Positions 1 to 8,100 of a DNA stretch of 36,959 bases are shown one piece after another. How positions within the stretch are numbered: position 1 is the first letter of the stretch; each line of letters starts with the position of its first letter. Under the pieces are notes generated by a model, which worked only from the letters and a program-made list of their open reading frames with translations, had not been told where the DNA came from and searched no databases. Location of the stretch: the NCBI GenBank assembly GCA_003157385.1, contig PMJJ01000102.1:58393-95351 (forward strand), in the 5' to 3' direction. This stretch comes from Actinomycetota bacterium. Its GTDB lineage: Bacteria > Actinomycetota > Geothermincolia > Fen-727 > Anoxymicrobiaceae. The position numbers were made by a program, and so were the translations under genes.

Positions 1-767
1 ACGCGGGACTCGGTCACGGACAGCACCTCTCCTATCTCGCGCATGGTCAGGCCCTCGAAATAGTAGAGGCTCACCACTATCCGCTCGCGCTCGGGAAGGT
101 GGTTGATCGCGCCGGCGATCATGTCCTTCATCTCTTCGATCTCGAAGGTCTTGGACGGGTCCTTGACCTTCACGTCCTCGACCGTGTCGGCGAGGCTGAT
201 CTTGTCGGGGCGGTCGCCCGAGACGGTCCACAGCTCGTCCAGCGCGACCAGCGAGATGAGGGACATCTTGCTCAGCAGGTTGAGGTACTCATCGAGCGTC
301 ACGCCGAGCTTCTCCGCGACCTCCTCGTCGGTGGGTATGCGACGGAGCTCGCTCTCCAGCGCTATGTAGGCCCGCTCGATCTCGCGCGCCTTGAACCTGA
401 CCGAGCGGGGTACCCAGTCGTCGGCGCGCAGTTCGTCGATTATCGCGCCCTTGATGCGCGCGATGGCATAGGTCTCGAACTTGATGCCTCTGTCGGGGTC
501 GTACTTGTCTATCGCGTCGAGAAGCCCGAAGACACCGTAGGAAACCAGGTCCCCGAACTCGACCGACGGCGGCAGCCCCGACGAGACGCGGCCTGCCACG
601 TACTTCACCAGCGGCGAGTAGTGAAGGATCAACTGTTCCCGCGCCTCGGGCGAGCGATCGGCCTTGTAGGTGGCCCACATGTGGCCGGCGTCTTCCTCCG
701 GCTTGGCGCCGTTGGCCTTCTTGGCCGTAGTGGTCCTCTGCTTGCCCTTGGTCTCCGATCGCGCCAT
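1..767 (-). CDS. whiG: RNA polymerase sigma factor, FliA/WhiG family (3' end cut by window edge)
   Basis: Alternative sigma-28-type factor that directs RNA polymerase to a dedicated regulon (motility in FliA, sporulation in streptomycete WhiG). It is absent from the ORF track because its stop lies outside the window; I translated 255 codons from ATG 767. After a basic, disordered N-terminus comes region 2 (residues about 45-125, with 'GDLVSYGVFGLLDAIDKYDP' and 'FETYAIARIKGAIIDELR'), then region 3, then region 4 with 'LPERERIVVSLYYFEGLTMR' (about 224-243) and the start of its helix-turn-helix ('VTESR') at the edge. This domain order and the region 2 wording fit the FliA/WhiG group. A GGAG lies about 7 nt before the ATG. 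The neighbour upstream is xerC, the usual actinobacterial arrangement. Whether its regulon is flagellar or developmental cannot be told from the window. Confidence 0.93.
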   Translation of the reverse strand, partial: MARSETKGKQRTTTAKKANGAKPEEDAGHMWATYKADRSPEAREQLILHYSPLVKYVAGRVSSGLPPSVEFGDLVSYGVFGLLDAIDKYDPDRGIKFETYAIARIKGAIIDELRADDWVPRSVRFKAREIERAYIALESELRRIPTDEEVAEKLGVTLDEYLNLLSKMSLISLVALDELWTVSGDRPDKISLADTVEDVKVKDPSKTFEIEEMKDMIAGAINHLPERERIVVSLYYFEGLTMREIGEVLSVTESR

Positions 768-939
768 CTAGTGCTCCGTTCCGCAAATACGATGGCATTC
801 GAGCGCCCCTGCATCCACTCCAACTGCGTTCCGCTCCGTCGCCGGACTCCCCGAGTGCGCCTCGGTCGCGCGCCTTGCCGGCGCGGTGCATTGACGCTCT
901 CGGTGCTTCAACATATTTACGGAACGTAGCACTTGCCCT

Positions 940-1866
940 TCAGGCGCGTGGATGGCTCTGCTCATAGGCTTTCCTGATCTCAGCTCTGGTCAAGTGCGTA
1001 TATATCTGCGTGGTCGCTACGTTCTGATGCCCCAGGAGCTCCTGGACGGCTCGCAGGTCCGCGCCGTGCGCGAGCATGTGCGTAGCGAACGTGTGCCTGA
1101 ACGTATGAGGGCTCACGTTTCCGCCCGTCGTAAGCTGGCGCGCCTGTCGCTCGACTATCCTGCGCACCTGGCGCTGGTCGATCGGCGACCCGCGCTTGCC
1201 GAGGAACACATGATCCCCGCTTGCCGGGGATCGATCCGCCAGCAGCGGGCGCTCGTTCGCCAGGTAGCTCTCGCAGGCCCGCACGGCCGGCCGGCCCATA
1301 AGGGCAACCCTCTCCCGATCGCCTTTTCCGATGACGCGGATGATGCCAGCCTCGAGGTCGACGTCTGAGAGCCTGAGCCCGCAAAGCTCGCCTACCCTGA
1401 CTCCCGTTGCGTACAGTACCTCTATTATAGCGCGGTCGCGAAGCGCAAGTTCCGTCTTCTCCGCTGGCGCATCGACGATCGATTCCGTCTCCCGCTCGGT
1501 AAGGTAGCGGGGCAGCCGCCTGCCCTTGACCGGAAACGAGAGCGTCGTGGACGGGTCGCTCTCGAGCGCGCCGGTCTCGACAAGGAAGTGGAAGAACGCC
1601 CTCAGGCAGGCACACCTGCGCGAAACGGTGGAGCGGGCGTAGCCCAATGCCTGCTGGTTGGCGAGGAAGGAGCGAAGCGTCTTGTGGTTCAATGCGGACA
1701 GGTCATCGATGCCCGCCCTTTCGGCGAACTCCTCGAACTGGACCAGGTCGCGGGCGTAGGACGAGACGGTGTTCGGTGACAGGTTCCGCACACTCCTGGC
1801 GTGGTCGAGGAAAGCATCGACAAGTTCGTGGGTCCCGGGAGCCGGGGCGCCGTCGCTGGAAGCCAT
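940..1866 (-). CDS. xerC: Tyrosine recombinase XerC
   Basis: Site-specific recombinase that, with a partner Xer protein, resolves chromosome dimers at dif before cell division. The 308-residue length is typical. An N-terminal SAM-like DNA-binding domain covers about residues 12-95. The catalytic domain has the full set: R157 ('TGVRVGELCGL'), K181 ('IGKGDRER'), H254-x-x-R257 ('HTFRHTFATH'), H280 ('LLGHQNV') and the nucleophile Y289 ('TQIYTHL'). The track starts at TTG 1869; I prefer the adjacent ATG 1866, preceded by GAGAGGG. XerC is favoured over XerD because of its position beside whiG and the dprA relic, but sequence alone does not fully separate them. About 170 bp separate it from the sigma factor. 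Confidence 0.93.
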   Translation of the reverse strand: MASSDGAPAPGTHELVDAFLDHARSVRNLSPNTVSSYARDLVQFEEFAERAGIDDLSALNHKTLRSFLANQQALGYARSTVSRRCACLRAFFHFLVETGALESDPSTTLSFPVKGRRLPRYLTERETESIVDAPAEKTELALRDRAIIEVLYATGVRVGELCGLRLSDVDLEAGIIRVIGKGDRERVALMGRPAVRACESYLANERPLLADRSPASGDHVFLGKRGSPIDQRQVRRIVERQARQLTTGGNVSPHTFRHTFATHMLAHGADLRAVQELLGHQNVATTQIYTHLTRAEIRKAYEQSHPRA

Positions 1867-2054
1867 CAACCCTCTCTATCCAGATACACAGTGCCGTGGC
1901 GTCGCATAAGCCTCAATCGAATATACTATTCGCAGGGGTTTTCTCCTTGATATGACGAATGTCAGCATGGAGACGCCCACTGTTAATTATTTATACTATA
2001 TTATACTTAATGTTATTATTGTTGACTAGTGTTACTTGCCCCGGGAGGGCCTGG
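1867..2054. other. Intergenic region with an AT-rich tract between xerC and an M20 relic
   Basis: Divergent intergenic stretch. Positions about 1981-2035 are almost pure A/T ('tatactatattatactt'), in sharp contrast to the GC-rich surroundings. It holds several TATACT/TATTAT-like hexamers that could be a -10 box for the plus-strand relic at 2055, and a TATATT element near 1920 that could serve xerC on the minus strand. No convincing -35/-10 pair with 16-18 nt spacing was found. The 69-residue plus-strand ORF 1959-2168 starts in this tract, but its first 32 codons look non-coding. Confidence 0.4.
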
Positions 2055-2313
2055 ATGAGCCGTGGGGATGTCTTCGCCCGGCTCGAGAGAGCCTTCGACC
2101 AGCTTGCCGAACTGCTCGCGGAGATGATACGGATCGACACCTCCGTCCCGCATGAGCTTCGTCGGTAAGGTGCTTGGGACGCGCGAGTTTATCGGCACCG
2201 GGGTGATGGACGCGGAGCACATCGGCGCGCACCAGCCGGACGAGACGGTGCCGGTGATCAACATGGTGCAGCTGTGCCAGGAGCTGGTAGCCTTCCTTAA
2301 CCTCGACGGCTAG
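2055..2313 (+). pseudogene. Relic of an M20-family peptidase/deacylase (internal deletion with frameshift)
   Basis: Two short pieces in different frames look like the two ends of one M20 zinc metallohydrolase. The 5' piece (ATG 2055, GGGAGGG Shine-Dalgarno) encodes 37 residues with 'LAELLAEMIRIDTSVP', the typical M20 opening helix and RIDTS motif, and stops at 2168. The 3' piece is read +1 from about 2150 (ATG 2152 to TAG 2313, 53 residues, too short for the track) and contains 'GAHQPDETV', like the C-terminal AHxxdExv motif carrying a metal-ligand histidine, plus a terminal helix 'QLCQELVAFL'. M20 enzymes run to about 350-450 residues, so roughly 1 kb of middle is missing. The join lies near 2150. 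Its stop overlaps the convergent dprA stop in a CTAG palindrome. The family call rests on two short motifs. Confidence 0.55.
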
Positions 2314-2737
2314 CGCGGCCGGCACTTCTGGAAGCGCCCTCCCGCTCCGCGCTTCACCAGGCCCCGTATCTCGAGTGAGCTCAACGCAGCGCCCGCTGCC
2401 GCGGCTGACATCCCGGCCCTGGCGCAGAGCTCCTCGACGTCGCAGGGCCCGCCCTCCAGCGCCTCCAGCAGCGCCTTCTCCCCCGCCGCCAGCCTGGCGC
2501 CGACGGCTGCGCCTGAGGCTGAGAAAGGCGAGCAGGCCTCGATATCCAGTTCCGCCAGAACGTCCTGCGCGGAGCAGGCCACTGCGGCGTCCGAACGGAG
2601 GAGGCCGTGGGTGCCCGCGCTGTTGGAAGAGAAGATCTGTCCGGGCACCGCGAGCACCTCCCGGTCCTCGGTCAGCGCGAAGTCTGCGGTCAGCAGGGCG
2701 CCGCTCCGTTCGGCCGCCTCGACCACGATCGTCGCAC
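2310..2737 (-). pseudogene. dprA: 3' remnant of dprA (DNA-processing protein), N-terminal part deleted
   Basis: DprA loads RecA onto incoming single strands during natural transformation. Here only the last ~142 codons remain: the end of the Rossmann domain ('TIVVEAAERSGALLTA', 'REVLAVPGQIFSSNSAGTHG') followed by the C-terminal winged-helix domain ('ALLEALEGGPCDVEELCARA'). Full-length DprA is about 290-390 residues, so the SAM region and the first half of the Rossmann fold are gone. Upstream of about 2737 the DNA codes for ComM in another frame. The 305-residue track ORF (2310-3227) therefore begins with about 163 residues of out-of-frame ComM sequence, from a TTG that lies inside the comM -35 box. 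Its near-normal length is accidental and would mislead automatic annotation. Confidence 0.85.
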
Positions 2738-3169
2738 GGCGGCGTTGCCGCAGGGGACCAGCAGGTAATCCACGCCGCAGTCCCTGGCCCCCAGCGCGAT
2801 GGAGAGCGCGCCGGTGATCGCGCGTAGCTCGCCGTCCAGTGACAGCTCGCCCGCGGCGATGCAGCGCCCTTCCCTCTGCGGCTTGAGCTGCCCCATGGCC
2901 TGAAGTATGCCCAGCGCGATGGGCAGGTCGAACGAAGGGCCTTCCTTCCTGACGTCGGCGGGAGCGAGGTTGATATGCACCTTGGTCCTGGGCCACTCGT
3001 AGAGCGAGTTCTTGATCGCGGACTTCACCCTGATGCGAGACTCTTTGAGGGCGGCGTCCGGCAGGCCGACCATCTCGAAGCCGGGGATGCCGTTGGTTAC
3101 GTCGACCTCGACGGTGATGCGGTGAGACTCCATGCCGACCAGGGTCGAGCCGAAGAGCTTGGCGAGCAA
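2738..3169 (-). pseudogene. comM: 5' remnant of comM (YifB/Mg-chelatase-like AAA+ protein)
   Basis: ComM is a hexameric helicase that extends branch migration during integration of transforming DNA. Residues 1-144 match its N-terminal LonC-like domain very well ('EVDVTNGIPGFEMVGLPDAA', 'INLAPADVRKEGPSFDLPIA', 'LVPCGNAA'). At the point where family members continue 'NAAEAA', the reading changes abruptly into dprA in another frame. The AAA+ motor (Walker A/B) and C-terminal domain, about 350 residues, are missing; the frame runs on for 15 unrelated residues to a stop at 2690. The 5' signals look intact: a good promoter, GGAGG and a TTG start. The fragment may still be transcribed, but it cannot be an active helicase. 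Confidence 0.87.
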
Positions 3170-3198
3170 GTGACCTCCAGGAAAAGCAGTACAAGCAT

Positions 3199-3227
3199 AG
3201 TGTAGTGCAATACAAGCAGGTTGGCAA
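3199..3227 (-). promoter_or_regulatory. Predicted sigma-70-type promoter of comM
   Basis: On the minus strand a TTGCCA hexamer (3222-3227) is separated by exactly 17 nt from TACACT (3199-3204). The predicted start lies about 25 nt before the comM TTG codon, which is preceded by GGAGG. The spacer and leader also hold an imperfect direct repeat ('tgcttgtattgc' / 'tgcttgtactgc'). Confidence 0.5.
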
Positions 3228-3253
3228 ACGCGAAGCTACTTGGAGGGGGTACT

Positions 3254-5035
3254 TCAGCGAAGCTTGTAGACGTAGTCCTTGTCCTTGGGATCCTTGTCGA
3301 ACACCTTCCAGGGCTGAAGGTCCTTGTGCTTCAGCGACCAGTCGAAGACCCTTTGCAGGGTGGCGGGGTCCATCAGGCTCGCGTGGACAATCACGTACTC
3401 GATCCCCGTCGCCTTGAGCCAGGCGACGCTCTCCTCGGAAGGGAAGCCGGCGGTGGCGAGGACCGCCTCGTAGTAGGAGTCCGGTATGAAGCCGCTGTAG
3501 CCGTTGAGGAGCTTCTTCCAGTGCAGCGTCGAGTAGTACGTCCTCATGGGCTCGCGCTCGAGCCAGGTCTGCTCGTACTGCAACCCCTCCGAGAATGTCT
3601 TGGGGTTGTACATGGCAAGAGGCAGCTCAGCGGTCGGCGCGTCCCCTTTCTGCTGCTTGAGCCAGCTGTAGACCGGGGGGAAATCTTTGGCGGAGGCGAT
3701 CTTGTGCATGGGGAGCGGGACCGACATCAGGTCCACCAGCAGCAGGGCCACCACCACCAGCGCCACCAGGCCGGCGAGCGCGATCGACTTCTTCTTTCCC
3801 AGCCAGGCGAGGCCCGCCCTGACGCCGTAAGCGGACAGCACGGCCAGCGCGAGCAGCACCAGCACTATGAAGCGCGCCGGCACGCGGAGCACCTTGAACC
3901 CCGGGAAGAGGTAGTAGAAGACGTCGTAGGGCATCGGGAGGTTCACGGAGTGGCCGAAGAAGTAGAGCTTGGTGCCGAGGCATAACAGAGCCGCCAGCGC
4001 GCCCAGCGCGACCCAGAACCTGACCTGGAACCTGTCCTCTCCCTCTCCTTTGAGGAACAGCACAACCGCGCCGGCGATCCCCAGCAGCAGCGGCAGAAGC
4101 CCGGGGAAAAGAGAACGCTCAGTGGGGCCGCCCCGCTTCAGCGTCGTCTTGCGAAGGCCGGCGGTGAGCGAGCCCCACAACCAGTTCTGCTGTGAGGCGG
4201 TCACGAAGTCGGTCACGTCGGCCGAGAACATGTCGACCTCCTTGACCGAGCGGGTGAATCGCGGGTCCGACGAATGGATCTTAAGGTAAGGGAGCGCGAA
4301 AGGCGCGATGACCGCTCCCGCCAGTATTAGAACCAGCAGCAGCGAAAGGGTCCACTTGAGCGTGAACGTCTGCCTTTTCATCACCAGCCGCACCGCCAGG
4401 AAAAGGATTATGCCGATGGCCAGCATCACCCCGTAGTACCAGGTAGCGAGCGTCTGCACCACCAGGAAGAGCCCCACCAGCGCGGCATCGTACCAGTGGC
4501 CCTTCTCGGTGTACCGGGTCAGGAACAGCAGGCACAGTGGGATCCATCCCGCCGTCGAGAGCTGCAGGTGCATCACCTGGGCCAGCCGGGGGGCGCCGAA
4601 CGCGAACATCAGCCCGGCGGCGAACGCGGCGATCCTGTTCCTGGTCAGGTGGTTGGTCAGGAGGTAGGCGCCAAGCGCCGACAGGAAGAAGTTGAATATG
4701 AGCATGTAGTTTGCCGTCTGCATCGGGTTGTGGGTGATCGCCAGCAGCGGCGAGGCCAGCAGCGCGGTGCTCAGCTGGTTGTCGGAGTACGCCAGGGTAT
4801 CCTGGTTGGGGTAGTAGATGTTGGCGTTGAAAAGCGACAGCGGGTTGTTCGCCAGCGCCCGCGCGTCCGACTGCAGGGTCCAGGCCTGGAAGACCGGGTC
4901 GCTCGAGTCTTTGTAGACGTAGTCCCGTGCCTTGCTGATCATGGGCCGGGTGAACAGGCAGGCAAGCCCGATGAATGCGATTATGATGACAAGGCCAAGC
5001 GCCCTGCCTTTTGCGTTGCTCTCAGGTCTTTTCAT
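3254..5035 (-). CDS. Polytopic membrane protein, GT-C glycosyltransferase-like
   Basis: Integral membrane protein of 593 residues with about 11-12 hydrophobic helices over roughly residues 12-440 and a soluble C-terminal domain of about 150 residues. The layout (first helix, then an extracytoplasmic loop with acidic residues 'KDSSDPVFQAW', then many helices and a C-terminal domain) resembles GT-C lipid-linked sugar transferases and the related YfhO-type proteins. Such enzymes move sugars from polyprenyl-phosphate carriers to outer-surface acceptors. I cannot name a family or substrate. I reject the track's TTG 5083 start because a terminator-like hairpin lies between it and ATG 5035, and the first helix follows soon after 'MKRPESNAKG'. 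It lies downstream of the secreted repeat protein, so glycosylation of an exported product is a reasonable guess only. Confidence 0.62.
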   Translation of the reverse strand: MKRPESNAKGRALGLVIIIAFIGLACLFTRPMISKARDYVYKDSSDPVFQAWTLQSDARALANNPLSLFNANIYYPNQDTLAYSDNQLSTALLASPLLAITHNPMQTANYMLIFNFFLSALGAYLLTNHLTRNRIAAFAAGLMFAFGAPRLAQVMHLQLSTAGWIPLCLLFLTRYTEKGHWYDAALVGLFLVVQTLATWYYGVMLAIGIILFLAVRLVMKRQTFTLKWTLSLLLVLILAGAVIAPFALPYLKIHSSDPRFTRSVKEVDMFSADVTDFVTASQQNWLWGSLTAGLRKTTLKRGGPTERSLFPGLLPLLLGIAGAVVLFLKGEGEDRFQVRFWVALGALAALLCLGTKLYFFGHSVNLPMPYDVFYYLFPGFKVLRVPARFIVLVLLALAVLSAYGVRAGLAWLGKKKSIALAGLVALVVVALLLVDLMSVPLPMHKIASAKDFPPVYSWLKQQKGDAPTAELPLAMYNPKTFSEGLQYEQTWLEREPMRTYYSTLHWKKLLNGYSGFIPDSYYEAVLATAGFPSEESVAWLKATGIEYVIVHASLMDPATLQRVFDWSLKHKDLQPWKVFDKDPKDKDYVYKLR

Positions 5036-5054
5036 GCTCACAAGACAAACACAT

Positions 5055-5074
5055 GGGGCGGCAGATGCCGCCCC
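5055..5074 (-). terminator. Terminator-like hairpin after the secreted repeat-protein gene
   Basis: Perfect 8-bp inverted repeat GGGGCGGC-agat-GCCGCCCC, 55 nt past the stop of the secreted-protein gene on the minus strand. It is followed by a T-rich but interrupted run ('atgtgtttgtcttgtg'). It may act as an intrinsic or leaky terminator between the two accessory genes. Confidence 0.5.
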
Positions 5075-5128
5075 AATGGGCAAAACTCACTCTGATAATG
5101 TTTTCTGCACTGATGCGCCGGCGTCCTC

Positions 5129-8100
5129 CTACCAGGGACAGCCGATGGAATCGGTGCCCCAGATGCGGCCGTTTCCATACATCGCGCGCTCGGCGATGAC
5201 CGGCTTGTCCGAGGTGACCTTCGTCGAAACCTCCCAGACCTGGCCCACCGTGTCCGCGACGTTGAACGTCTTGCGGGTGTGCGGGGCCAGCACCACTGAC
5301 GGCCCGTCCCTGGAGACGTCCGAGGTCATGTAGGTCAGGCTGACCTTCGCCTCGGTGTCGTTGGGGTTCTGCACCAGTACCCACGTCTCGAAGCCCGGGC
5401 CGGTGCAGCCCTCGGGCAGGCACCAGGTCTGAGCGGGCGCACTCACGCCGATCGAATCGTGGGCCCACTTGCGGTGGTTACCGTACATCGCGCGCTCGGC
5501 GATGATCGGCTGGTCCGAGCTCACGTAGGTCGAGACGCTCCACTGGCCGGGTATGCTGTTGGCGAGGTTGACCGACATGCGGCTCTCGGGCGCCAGCTTG
5601 AGCGTCGGGCCCGCCTTTTGCCCGGAAGGCGTCATGTAGGTCAGCTTCACGTTGGCGACCTTCTCACCCGGGTTCTGTACCAGGACCCACGTCTCGAAGT
5701 CCGGACCTGTGCAACCTTCCGGCAGATACCATTGGGTCTGGGGCGAGGACGTGCCGATCGACTCGGTCGCGTCTTCTCCCGTTCTATACATTGCTCTCTC
5801 GGCCACCACCGGCTGGGTGGAGGTGACCTCGGTGGAGACCTGCCACTCGCCGGGACAGGTGTTGTTCACCTTGAAGCTCTGGCGCGTGTTGGCCGGCATG
5901 GTGACCCTGGGGCCCGCCACCGCGCCGTGCGAGGTCATGAACGTCAGCTGGATCGTAGCGGCGCTGCCGCTGGGGTTCTGGACCAGCACCCAGGTGTCGA
6001 AGCCCGGGCCGGTGCAGCCCTCGGCCAGGAACCAGTGCTGCGCCGGCTGCCAGATGCCTATCGAGTCGGTGGCCCAGGTGCGCCCGTTTCCGTACATCGA
6101 GCGCTCGGCGATGATCGGCCTGTCGGCGGTGACCATCGTGGAGACCTGGTCGGTGTTGGGGACCGTGTCCGCGACGTTGTAGGTCTTGCGGCTGCGCGGT
6201 CCGATCTCCTCGGTCGGGCCCTGCACCACGCCGTTGGGGGTCATGTACGTGATGTTGATGTTGGCCCCTCCGTCATTGGGGTTCTGGACCAGGATCCAGG
6301 TCTCGAAGTTGGCGCCGGTCGACCCCTCGGCCAGGTACCAGGCCTGCTTTGGCCCGTAGCTCACCACAAGTCCGTTGCGGAGCGCGGTCGGGATCTCGAC
6401 GCCGGTCGTGACGTTGACGTTCCGGGCCCCGACGGCCGCGCCCAGTCCCACCGTTATATTGGCGGTCGCGTGGTCCACGTCGATCACCGTGGTCCGGTTG
6501 ACCTTGATCCCGGTGCCGGAGACCGTCGCCGCCGACTGCCCCTGGACGAAGTGGGTGTTGCTCCCGACTATCTTCAGGTTGAGGGTATCGCCCTGCCGAG
6601 CCCCGCTGGGGCTCGAGGAAGCTATCGAGGGCACTCCCGGAGCGCTGACCGCGAACAACGCCGCAGAGTCGTCCGGGGTCTCCCCCGGTGTGACGACGTT
6701 GACGTTGCGGATACCGACCGTGGCGAGGTCGCTGATAGAGATGTTCGCGGTGGCACTTGTCGGCGAATGCACGGTGAGGGTGTTCACCGTGATGCCGTCG
6801 GACGGTGCGAAGACGCAGGTCGAGGTTCCGGCGTTGAAATGCGTGTTCGTCGCGGAGATGTCCACGTCCATCGTCTGACCCTGGATGCCCACGGCCGGGC
6901 TCACGGAATCGACGGACGGTATCGTCGCCTCGACCGACGCCCCGTTCGATGTGTTCAACGTTCCGGCGTAGATAGTCAGGCCGAGACCTTCATGCCTGGT
7001 GGTCATGGCCGAGACCGTCTGTTCGCCCGAATTCCCGAAGCCATTAGTGTTGGCCTGGCTCCAGGAGTCCGGGGAATCGGCACTGTACGAATCCCATACG
7101 GTGCAGTTGTACGCGGTTCCCACAAAGAGTCTGTTGTCTCCAGCGCACATCGAAGAGGCTATTTGCTCATGATTGCTCGTATTGAACCCGGAGTTGTTGA
7201 CCTGCCCCCAGCCGGTGAGCCCGGAGACGTCATGGCGGAATACGCCGCAGCCGTCGCTCCAGTTCGTCGTGCCCGCGAAGAGCATCCCGTTGTACATCGT
7301 GAGCGACGGGACATCCTGGTTGTTGCTGTTGCCGAAGCCGGAGCCGTCCGACTGCTCCCACGTGCCCGGCAGTGTCAGGCGCCACACCTGGGACCCGCTT
7401 CCGTTCCAGGCGAGGATGCCGAAGTACAACGATCCGCCGGCGTCGACCGCGGAGGTCGCCCTCACGGTGCTGCCGTTCCAGAAGGGGGGGTTGTCTGGTA
7501 AACCGCTTCCGATGAGCTTCGACCAGGTGCCGTCGTAGCTCCAGACCTCGCACCCGCTGCGGTTGTTGTACGTGCCGGCGTAGATCTTCTGGGTGCCCGT
7601 GCCCGGGTAGGCAACCATCGCCGAGATAGACCTGTTGCCGCCGCTCTCGATATCACCGGACGAGCTGACCCTGGTCCAGTCGCCCCTGCCCGGCCCGTCG
7701 AACCGCCATAGCTGGGCTCCGGCAGGGTTGTACGTTCCGACGTACAGCTTCTGGCCGCCACCGTCGTCGTACAGGACCATGGATGACGCCATCGAGTTGT
7801 TCTGGTCACCGAAGCCATCGTTCGAGACCTGGCTCCAGCTGCCGTTGTACCTCCAGACCTCGCAACCCGTCGCGCTCGCGGTCCCTGCAAAGACGTCGTT
7901 GCCGGAACGGAGCATCGAGGCCACCATGTAGTTGTTACTGCTCGTGAAGCCGTTCTGGTTTACCTGGCTGACGGAACCACCGGCGTTGTACTGCCACACC
8001 TCGCCGCCGGTCCCCCTGTCGGTGTCGCTTGAGTTCGGGTCGTTGAGGGTGCCGAAATAGAGGGCACCGCCGCCGCCCGGGTCCGACGTGGCGGCGGCCA

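Noticed and set aside
99-929. 276-residue plus-strand ORF over the sigma factor
   Set aside because: Antisense shadow; the minus strand encodes a clear FliA/WhiG factor here that the track missed for lack of a stop.
768-939. Cyclic-di-GMP (GEMM) riboswitch upstream of the sigma factor
   Set aside because: The leader lacks the conserved GEMM core; only ordinary GC-rich sequence and a GGAG were seen.
2310-3227. Intact 305-residue DprA
   Set aside because: Its first ~163 residues are comM read in the wrong frame and its TTG start lies inside the comM -35 box; only the C-terminal half is DprA.
3254-5083. TTG 5083 as start of the membrane protein
   Set aside because: The added 16 residues span a perfect hairpin and have no family support; ATG 5035 directly precedes the first helix.
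5459-7501. 680-residue plus-strand ORF
   Set aside because: Antisense to the secreted repeat protein; its apparent repeats mirror the repeats on the coding strand.
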